A stretch of DNA of 64,000 nt from Billgrantia endophytica (GTDB lineage: Bacteria > Pseudomonadota > Gammaproteobacteria > Pseudomonadales > Halomonadaceae): assembly GCF_002879615.1 (NCBI RefSeq), contig NZ_PNRF01000013.1, positions 62,001 to 126,000 on the forward strand. Reading direction: 5' to 3'. A program made the translations under genes and the position numbers. Position 1 is the first letter of the stretch, and every line of letters begins with the position of its first letter. Of this stretch, positions 57,873 to 64,000 are shown in pieces. The notes beneath the pieces are model-generated. The model did no database searches. It worked only from the letters and a program-made list of their open reading frames with translations, and was not told where the DNA came from.

Positions 57873-58088
57873 TCAACCACGCTTGACGGCAGCACCGAAC
57901 CGCTTGTTGAAGCGTTCGACGCGACCACCAGTGGTCGCCTGCTTCTGCTTGCCGGTGTAGAACGGGTGGCACTGGGAGCAGACATCCAGTGACAGGTCGT
58001 GGCCGGCCGTGGAACCGACTTCGAAGGTCGCGCCACAGGAACAGCTGGCACTGACCATCTTGTAATCCGGGTGGATACCTTGTTTCAT
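57873..58088 (-). CDS. rpmE: Ribosomal protein bL31, zinc-binding form
   Basis: A 71-residue large-subunit protein. Cys16, Cys18, Cys37 and Cys40 form the zinc site (SCSCG and CSQCH), which marks the C+ type rather than the zinc-independent paralogue. The start at 58088 matches MKQGIHPDY; the frame extends further without support. It is divergent from priA. Confidence 0.98.
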   Translation of the reverse strand: MKQGIHPDYKMVSASCSCGATFEVGSTAGHDLSLDVCSQCHPFYTGKQKQATTGGRVERFNKRFGAAVKRG

Positions 58089-58241
58089 CTTGAGCCTCAC
58101 GAATCGGTATGCCGCCACCTGATCCATTGCCAGGCACCGCATACGGGTTATCTGTCGTCGTTCATGCTAACCGGTTGCCGCCAAGACACGCCAGGCGCCA
58201 CAGCGGCGGAACATTCTACCAGAGCCGACGCCGGAGGCCAA

Positions 58242-60485
58242 TTGCCCGACTCATCTCGCTCTCCTCCCCCCCGGGTGCTGCGCGTGGCCGTTCCCACACC
58301 GCTGCGACGCCTGTTCGATTATCGCCCATGTCGCGAGGCACCTCCCGGTGGCTGGCAGCCTGGAATCCGTGTCCGGGTGCCTTTCGGTCGCCGCCAGATG
58401 GTCGCTATCGTCATGGAGTGCCGAGACGACAGCGACCTTGCCCTGGCCGACCTGAAACCCGTGGATGCCTGGCTGGATGCCGCTCCGCTGCCGGAAGACT
58501 GGTTCTGGCTGTGCCGCTTTACGGCACGCTACTACCAGCATCCACTGGGCGACACCCTGCACCAGGCCTTGCCCGTGCTGCTGCGCCAGGGCCGTTCACT
58601 GGCAGGCCGGATCAGGGAGCAGTGGCTGGTCACGCCCAGTGGACAGGCCGTCGATGCCGCGCGCCTGAAGCGAGCCCCTCGCCAGGCCGAGTTACTGACG
58701 ATGCTGCGCCAGCACCCCCATGGCCTGCCGACCCAGGCGGTCCTGGCCCAGTCTTTCACCCGCGAACAGCTACAGTCACTGGTCGGCAAGGGCCTGGTCG
58801 AGCGGCAAGAGGCGCCGCTGACCGCTGCCGGCCTGCCTGCCTCGGGGAACCTGTTGGCCGAACCGGCGCTACCGCTGAACCGGGAGCAGGCGGCGGCCCT
58901 CGCCGCGATCCACGAGCGTCTGGACGCCTTCCATCCCTGCCTGCTCCATGGGGTCACCGGCAGCGGCAAGACCGAAGTCTACCTGCAACTGATCGAGGCC
59001 GTTGTCGACCGGGGCCGCCAGGCACTGCTGCTGGTGCCTGAAATCGGCCTCACCCCCCAGACCCTGGCCCGCTTTCGCCAACGTTTCAGGGTACCGGTAG
59101 TCGCGCTGCACTCCGGACTCACCGACAATGAGCGGCTGGATGCCTGGGAGGCGGTTGCCAGCGGGCGAGCCCCCATCGTCATCGGTACCCGTTCGGCGAT
59201 CTTCACCCCGCTGGCCCGGCCCGGGGTGATCATCGTCGACGAGGAGCACGATGGCTCCTTCAAGCAGCACGAGGGATTGCGCTACCACGCTCGGGATCTG
59301 GCCGTGGCCAGGGCTCACCACCACGGCATTCCCCTGGTACTGGGCAGTGCCACGCCTTCGCTTGAGAGCCTGCATCACGCCAGCCGTGGCGACTACCGCC
59401 ACCTGAGGCTGACCCGGCGTGCCAGCCGGCACGCCCCGGCACGGCTGGAGCTGGTCGACCTGCGTGGCCGGCCTCGCCAGGGCGGACTGATCCCGCCGGT
59501 CATCGAGGCGATCCGCGAGACCCTGGATGCCGGCCACCAGGTACTGGTCTTCATCAATCGGCGTGGCTTCGCCCCGACGCTGGCCTGCCACGCCTGCGGC
59601 TGGCTCGCCGACTGCGATCACTGTGACGCACGCATGACCCTGCACCGCCAGCCACCCATGCTGGCCTGTCACCATTGCGACAAACGCCGCCCGGTGCCGG
59701 ATGCCTGCCCGGCGTGCGGCAGTGCCGACCTTCGCCCACTGGGCAGCGGCACCGAGCGCACCGAGGAAACCCTGGCGGCCCTGTTTCCCCAGGTGCCGGT
59801 ACATCGCATCGACCGGGACAGCACACGCCGGCGCGATGCCTTCGAAACGGTACTCAACGATGTCCGCCGGGGAGGGCCCTGCCTGCTGGTGGGGACACAG
59901 ATGCTGGCCAAGGGACATCACCTGCCCCATGTGACGCTGGTCGTGGTGGTCAATGCCGACTCCGGGCTCTACGCCAGCGATTTTCGCGCCCTGGAGCATA
60001 GCGCCCAGTTGCTGGTACAGGTCGCCGGACGCGCCGGACGGTCATCCCATCCGGGCCGCGTGCTGGTCCAGACGCTGCATGACGACGACCCGCACCTGCG
60101 CCTGCTGGCACAGCAAGGCTACGACGCCCTGGCCGAGCATTTACTGGCCGAGCGCCGCGCCGCGGGACTGCCCCCGTTTCGTTTTCTCGCCCTGCTGCGC
60201 CTGGAAAGCCCCCGGGAGGAGGCGGCCCTCGCCCTGGCTGCCGGTGCCGCCTCAGCGCTACGAGAGTGGTTGAAGGAGCGCGAACTGCGTGTAGACTGCC
60301 TGGGCCCGGTGCCGGCTCCCATGGAGAGACGCCAGAACCGCTACCATCTGCAGTTGATGCTGGCCAGCGACCGCCGCAGTCAGCTGCATGAAGCCTGCTC
60401 GCGTCTCACTACCTGGATGGAGGCGACACCCGGGGCCCGGCGGGCCCGCTGGTCGCTGGATATCGACCCCCAGACGCTCGGCTGA
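58242..60485 (+). CDS. priA: Primosomal replication protein N' (PriA helicase)
   Basis: A 747-residue 3'-5' helicase that restarts stalled replication forks. The N-terminal DNA-binding domain begins VLRVAVPTPLRRLFDYR. Then come Walker A VTGSGKTE, the DEEHDGSFKQ box and the zinc cysteines ACHACGWLADCDHCD with CHHCDKRRPVPDACPACG, and the C-terminal domain. A TTG at 58242 with GGAGG just upstream is the likely start. An ATG at 58164 would add 26 residues with no homology or ribosome site. Confidence 0.95.
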   Translation: MPDSSRSPPPRVLRVAVPTPLRRLFDYRPCREAPPGGWQPGIRVRVPFGRRQMVAIVMECRDDSDLALADLKPVDAWLDAAPLPEDWFWLCRFTARYYQHPLGDTLHQALPVLLRQGRSLAGRIREQWLVTPSGQAVDAARLKRAPRQAELLTMLRQHPHGLPTQAVLAQSFTREQLQSLVGKGLVERQEAPLTAAGLPASGNLLAEPALPLNREQAAALAAIHERLDAFHPCLLHGVTGSGKTEVYLQLIEAVVDRGRQALLLVPEIGLTPQTLARFRQRFRVPVVALHSGLTDNERLDAWEAVASGRAPIVIGTRSAIFTPLARPGVIIVDEEHDGSFKQHEGLRYHARDLAVARAHHHGIPLVLGSATPSLESLHHASRGDYRHLRLTRRASRHAPARLELVDLRGRPRQGGLIPPVIEAIRETLDAGHQVLVFINRRGFAPTLACHACGWLADCDHCDARMTLHRQPPMLACHHCDKRRPVPDACPACGSADLRPLGSGTERTEETLAALFPQVPVHRIDRDSTRRRDAFETVLNDVRRGGPCLLVGTQMLAKGHHLPHVTLVVVVNADSGLYASDFRALEHSAQLLVQVAGRAGRSSHPGRVLVQTLHDDDPHLRLLAQQGYDALAEHLLAERRAAGLPPFRFLALLRLESPREEAALALAAGAASALREWLKERELRVDCLGPVPAPMERRQNRYHLQLMLASDRRSQLHEACSRLTTWMEATPGARRARWSLDIDPQTLG

Positions 60486-60633
60486 ACGTCCCGGCCTTTA
60501 AAGCCGGGTCACAATTGCCGATAATGGGCGATCATGCCCCGAATCGGGCGAGTTTCATGCCTGCGTCCGCCCGCGAGTCGCACTGTCATCCTTAACCCGA
60601 TGCGGGCCCGGCGCTACAGGACACCAAGGTTTC

Positions 60634-62319
60634 ATGAAAGACACCATCATCACTCTGCTCGAAGGCGCCCTCGATACTCTCAAGCAACAGGGCATGCTGC
60701 CTGTCGACACGACACCCGTCATCAAGGTCGATCCCACCCGGGACAAGGCCCACGGCGACTACGCCACCAACCTGGCCCTGATGCTGGCCAAACCGGCCGG
60801 CAGAAAACCCCGCGAGCTGGCCGAGGCACTCGTCGCGGCACTGCCCGAAAGCGATGCCGTGCAGCAGGTCGAGATCGCCGGGCCCGGCTTCATCAACTTC
60901 TTCGCCTCTACCGATGCGGCCGCCCGGATCGTGCGCCAGGTACTCGACGCCGGTGACACCTTCGGCCGCAGCCTGAAGGGCAAGGGGCGGAAGGTGCAGG
61001 TGGAGTTCGTCTCCGCCAACCCCACCGGACCGCTGCACGTCGGCCACGGCCGCGGTGCGGCCATCGGCGACTGCATCGCCCGGCTGCTCGAAGCCACCGG
61101 CCATGACGTCACCCGGGAGTTCTACTACAACGATGCCGGCGCCCAGATCGGTAACCTGGCGCTCTCGGTGCAGGCCCGGGCCAAGGGTATCGAGCCTGAC
61201 AGTGGCGCCTGGCCCGCCGACGGCTACCGGGGCGACTACATCATCGAAGTGGCCAAGGATTACCTGGCCGGCGAGACGGTTCACGCCGATGACCGTCACG
61301 TCACCGCCAAGGCGGACCCCGACGACCTGGATGCGATCCGCGATTTCGCCGTCGCCTGGCTGCGCCGCGAGCAGGACCTCGACCTCAAGGCCTTCGGCGT
61401 ATCGTTCGACGTCTACTTCCTCGAGTCCTCGCTCTACCAAGAAGGCAAGGTCGAGGAAGCGATGCAGCGCCTGATCGCCAACGGCCATACCTATGAAGAG
61501 AATGGCGCCCTGTGGCTGCGCACCACCAGCTTCGGTGACGACAAGGATCGGGTGATGCGCAAGTCGGACGGCAGCTATACCTATTTCCTGCCCGACGTGG
61601 CCTACCACCTGAACAAGTGGCAGCGCGGCTTCGCCACGGTGATCAACGAGCAGGGCGCAGACCACCACTCCACCGTGACCCGGGTACGGGCCGGCCTGCA
61701 GGCACTGGAGGCGGGTATTCCCAAGGGATGGCCCGACTACGTGCTGCATCAGATGGTGATGGTGACCCGCTCGGGCGTCGAGGTGAAGCTTTCCAAGCGC
61801 GCCGGCAGCTACGTCACGGTGCGCGACCTGATCGACGAAGTGGGCCGCGATGCGACCCGTTTCTTCCTGGCGGCTCGCCGGGCGGATTCCCAGTTGACTT
61901 TCGATATCGACCTGGCCCGTTCGCAGTCCAACGACAACCCGGTCTACTACGTGCAGTATGCCCATGCCCGGATCTGCAGCGTGCTGCGCAAGGCCGAGGC
62001 CGAGTCCCTGCACTTCGACCACGACCTGGCCATGGTCAGCCTGGCACAGCTGAAGGCGGAACAGGAAAAGGCCGTCATGAACCGGCTGGCGCGCTTCCCC
62101 GACGTCGTCGATCACGCCGCGGTGTCCCGTGAGCCCCAGCAGGTCGCCCAATATCTGCTGGACCTGGCCGCCGAGTTCCACTCCTGCTACAACGCTGTCA
62201 AGGTAATGGTCGAGGACGACGAACTGCGTAACGCCCGTTTGGCCCTGGGCCTGGCCACTCGTCAGGTATTGCGCAACGGCCTCGATCTCATGGGTGTCAG
62301 CGCTCCGGAGGAGATGTAA
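60634..62319 (+). CDS. argS: Arginyl-tRNA synthetase
   Basis: A 561-residue class I synthetase. The N-terminal tRNA-binding domain is followed by the HIGH-type motif [15 protein letters not shown], the KMSK-like [11 protein letters not shown] and the helical anticodon-binding domain ending [15 protein letters not shown]. It is followed 3 bp later by the SPOR-domain gene. Confidence 0.98.
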   Translation: MKDTIITLLEGALDTLKQQGMLPVDTTPVIKVDPTRDKAHGDYATNLALMLAKPAGRKPRELAEALVAALPESDAVQQVEIAGPGFINFFASTDAAARIVRQVLDAGDTFGRSLKGKGRKVQVEFVSANPTGPLHVGHGRGAAIGDCIARLLEATGHDVTREFYYNDAGAQIGNLALSVQARAKGIEPDSGAWPADGYRGDYIIEVAKDYLAGETVHADDRHVTAKADPDDLDAIRDFAVAWLRREQDLDLKAFGVSFDVYFLESSLYQEGKVEEAMQRLIANGHTYEENGALWLRTTSFGDDKDRVMRKSDGSYTYFLPDVAYHLNKWQRGFATVINEQGADHHSTVTRVRAGLQALEAGIPKGWPDYVLHQMVMVTRSGVEVKLSKRAGSYVTVRDLIDEVGRDATRFFLAARRADSQLTFDIDLARSQSNDNPVYYVQYAHARICSVLRKAEAESLHFDHDLAMVSLAQLKAEQEKAVMNRLARFPDVVDHAAVSREPQQVAQYLLDLAAEFHSCYNAVKVMVEDDELRNARLALGLATRQVLRNGLDLMGVSAPEEM

Positions 62320-62322
62320 GCC

Positions 62323-63063
62323 ATGGCCGCCCGTCGTTCCCCACCGAAGAAGCGTGGCGCCACGTCCAGCCGGCGCGCTCCACGCCGCCGCGAAGGCTTT
62401 CGCCTGCCCGGATGGGTATGGGGCATCGGTGGCCTGGTGGCGGGCTTCCTGCTGGCCCAGCACCAGCATGGCACGGCGCCCTGGCAGGAGGGGCATGACT
62501 CACTGCTGGCGTCCCTGATGCCGCGCACGCCCACCACGGTGACGGAAACACCGACGCCAAGGGTAGAGCCCAGCGAGCCTCGCATGCCGACCTTCGAGTT
62601 CTATACCCTGCTGCCCGAGGAGGTGGTCGCCCCGAGGGAGGTCGCTTCCACGGCCTCGCCCCCGGAGGTCAACGCCATCCCGGCAACCCGACTCGAAGAG
62701 AGCGCCACCGCTGACGAAGCGGTGAATGACGACCCGATCGCCCAGGTGATCGCCGCCAACCTGGAAGAGGATGCAATATCTGCGACAACCGAGACTCAGG
62801 CGAGCGAGGCAGCGGCACCCGCCGGGACCCGCTACATGTTGCAGGCGGCCTCCTTCCGCCAGTCGTCGGATGCCGAACAGCTCCAGCAGCGCCTGCGCAA
62901 CCTCAGCCTGATGGCGCAGGTCAGCCAGGTGCAGTCCGCCGATGGCGATACCTGGCACCGGGTCATGGTGGGGCCTTATGACGACACGCGCGAACTCAAT
63001 CGCGCCGAGGACCTGATGACCACCCAGGGCATCAAGCCGCTTCGCCATCGGGCCAGCGATTGA
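62323..63063 (+). CDS. SPOR-domain cell division protein (FtsN-like)
   Basis: A 246-residue single-pass membrane protein. A basic N-terminus (PPKKRGATSSRRAPRRR) leads to a membrane helix (about 29-46), a long Pro/Glu/Ala-rich periplasmic linker, and a C-terminal SPOR domain (about 167-243; YMLQAASFRQSSDAEQLQQRL and WHRVMVGPYDD) that binds septal peptidoglycan lacking stem peptides. The argS-SPOR-hslVU order is seen for FtsN in gammaproteobacteria. Confidence 0.9.
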   Translation: MAARRSPPKKRGATSSRRAPRRREGFRLPGWVWGIGGLVAGFLLAQHQHGTAPWQEGHDSLLASLMPRTPTTVTETPTPRVEPSEPRMPTFEFYTLLPEEVVAPREVASTASPPEVNAIPATRLEESATADEAVNDDPIAQVIAANLEEDAISATTETQASEAAAPAGTRYMLQAASFRQSSDAEQLQQRLRNLSLMAQVSQVQSADGDTWHRVMVGPYDDTRELNRAEDLMTTQGIKPLRHRASD

Positions 63064-63198
63064 GGATACCGCTCGCCACCGGTTGAATTCGGCTCGCTCC
63101 GCCCGCACTTCCCTTGAACGCTCACTAACGGCGCCCGGCCTGGCCGCGGCGCCGAAAGTCATCGGGAGCCCGAAGCTCCCCGTTACGGAGTCTCCTCC

Positions 63199-63732
63199 AT
63201 GACCACGATCGTTTCCGTGCGCCGCGGTGACCAGGTCGCCCTGGCTGGCGATGGCCAGGTATCGCTGGGCAATACCGTGATGAAAGGCAACGCCAGCAAG
63301 GTGCGGCGCCTCTATCGCGGCCAGGTGCTGGCAGGCTTCGCCGGCGGCACCGCCGACGCCTTTACCCTTTTCGAGCGATTCGAAGCGCAGTTGGAGAAGT
63401 ACCAGGGCAACCTGGTCAAGGCCGCCGTGGAACTGGCCAAGGACTGGCGCACCGACCGCGCCCTGCGTCGCCTGGAAGCCCTGCTCGCCGTGGCCGACAA
63501 GGATGCTTCGCTGATCATTACCGGCAATGGCGACGTGGTGGAACCCGAGCGGGGTATCATCGCCATCGGCTCCGGCGGCAACTTCGCCCTGGCCGCCGCT
63601 CGCGCCCTGCTCGAGAACACCGATCTCGACGCCCGCGAGATCACCGAGAAAGCGCTCGAGATCGCTGGTGACATCTGTGTGTTCACCAACCATCACGTTA
63701 CCCTCGAAGAGCTGTCTTCCAAGGAACACTAA
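63199..63732 (+). CDS. hslV: ATP-dependent protease peptidase subunit HslV
   Basis: A 177-residue threonine peptidase. After Met removal the nucleophile is Thr2 ([30 protein letters not shown]), and [12 protein letters not shown] is a second family motif. It forms a double hexamer capped by HslU. It lies 10 bp before hslU. Confidence 0.98.
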   Translation: MTTIVSVRRGDQVALAGDGQVSLGNTVMKGNASKVRRLYRGQVLAGFAGGTADAFTLFERFEAQLEKYQGNLVKAAVELAKDWRTDRALRRLEALLAVADKDASLIITGNGDVVEPERGIIAIGSGGNFALAAARALLENTDLDAREITEKALEIAGDICVFTNHHVTLEELSSKEH

Positions 63733-63742
63733 GGCCGCCACA

Positions 63743-64000
63743 ATGACCCAGATGACACCCCGCGAGATCGTCCACGCGCTGGACCAGTACATCATCGGCC
63801 AACAGGACGCCAAGCGCGCCGTTGCCATTGCCCTGCGCAACCGCTGGCGGCGCATGCAGCTCGACGGCGACCTGCGTCACGAGGTCACCCCCAAGAACAT
63901 CCTGATGATCGGTCCCACCGGCGTGGGCAAGACCGAGATCGCCCGCCGCCTGGCCAAGCTGGCCCGGGCACCCTTCATCAAGGTCGAAGCCACCAAGTTC
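63743..64000 (+). CDS. hslU: HslU ATPase subunit, N-terminal part (cut by the window end)
   Basis: The first 86 residues of the AAA+ unfoldase partner of HslV. The sequence begins [20 protein letters not shown] and reaches Walker A GPTGVGKT (57-64). The rest lies outside the window. Confidence 0.97.
   Translation, partial: MTQMTPREIVHALDQYIIGQQDAKRAVAIALRNRWRRMQLDGDLRHEVTPKNILMIGPTGVGKTEIARRLAKLARAPFIKVEATKF

Overview
The window looks like a chromosomal segment of a moderately halophilic gammaproteobacterium, most probably Halomonadaceae (Halomonas or a close relative). The evidence is high G+C, gammaproteobacterial gene orders (csrA-tRNA-Ser-tRNA-Arg beside lysC-alaS-recX-recA; pyrG-kdsA-eno; pilMNOPQ-aroKB opposite a PBP1a gene; argS-SPOR-hslVU), and a sodium-pumping oxaloacetate decarboxylase. 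The genus is an inference, since no 16S or database comparison was possible.

Bases 1-2132 hold the end of an acyl-CoA synthetase/AMP ligase gene and a cysteine synthase-like PLP enzyme, both poorer in G+C than their surroundings. Bases 2354-15532 are an accessory metabolic region. It contains a gamma-glutamyltransferase-like amidase, a heme-oxygenase-like diiron oxidase with a complete ligand set, an aldehyde dehydrogenase, a GlcG/HbpS-family protein, a ferredoxin-FAD reductase, two free [2Fe-2S] ferredoxins, an aspartate dehydrogenase-like oxidoreductase, a creatininase-family amidohydrolase with a small unknown partner, a polytopic transporter and two GntR/FCD regulators. Five copies of a palindrome built on GGTATACC lie in non-coding DNA between or upstream of these genes, including just ahead of one regulator. 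I read this as one regulon for the oxidative breakdown of an unidentified nitrogen-containing compound. It is the best candidate here for an undescribed system.

From 15600 onward the window is mostly housekeeping. It holds oadGAB, dusC, three tRNA genes, csrA, lysC, alaS, recX-recA with a LexA-like box, a PncC amidohydrolase, an azurin, mutS, fdxA, eno-kdsA-pyrG, gltBD, trpBA with divergent trpI, aroKB behind pilMNOPQ, mrcA, a DUF481 outer membrane protein, a short malic enzyme, rpmE, priA, argS, a SPOR protein and hslVU (cut by the window end).

Broken or repeated DNA lies between these genes. There is a chromate transporter remnant (12931-13182), a TonB-receptor plug remnant (about 42890-43020), a duplicated 100-bp element downstream of gltD (36393-36614), a nested inverted repeat (7402-7459) and several convergent terminators. 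No insertion sequence, phage or CRISPR array was seen.
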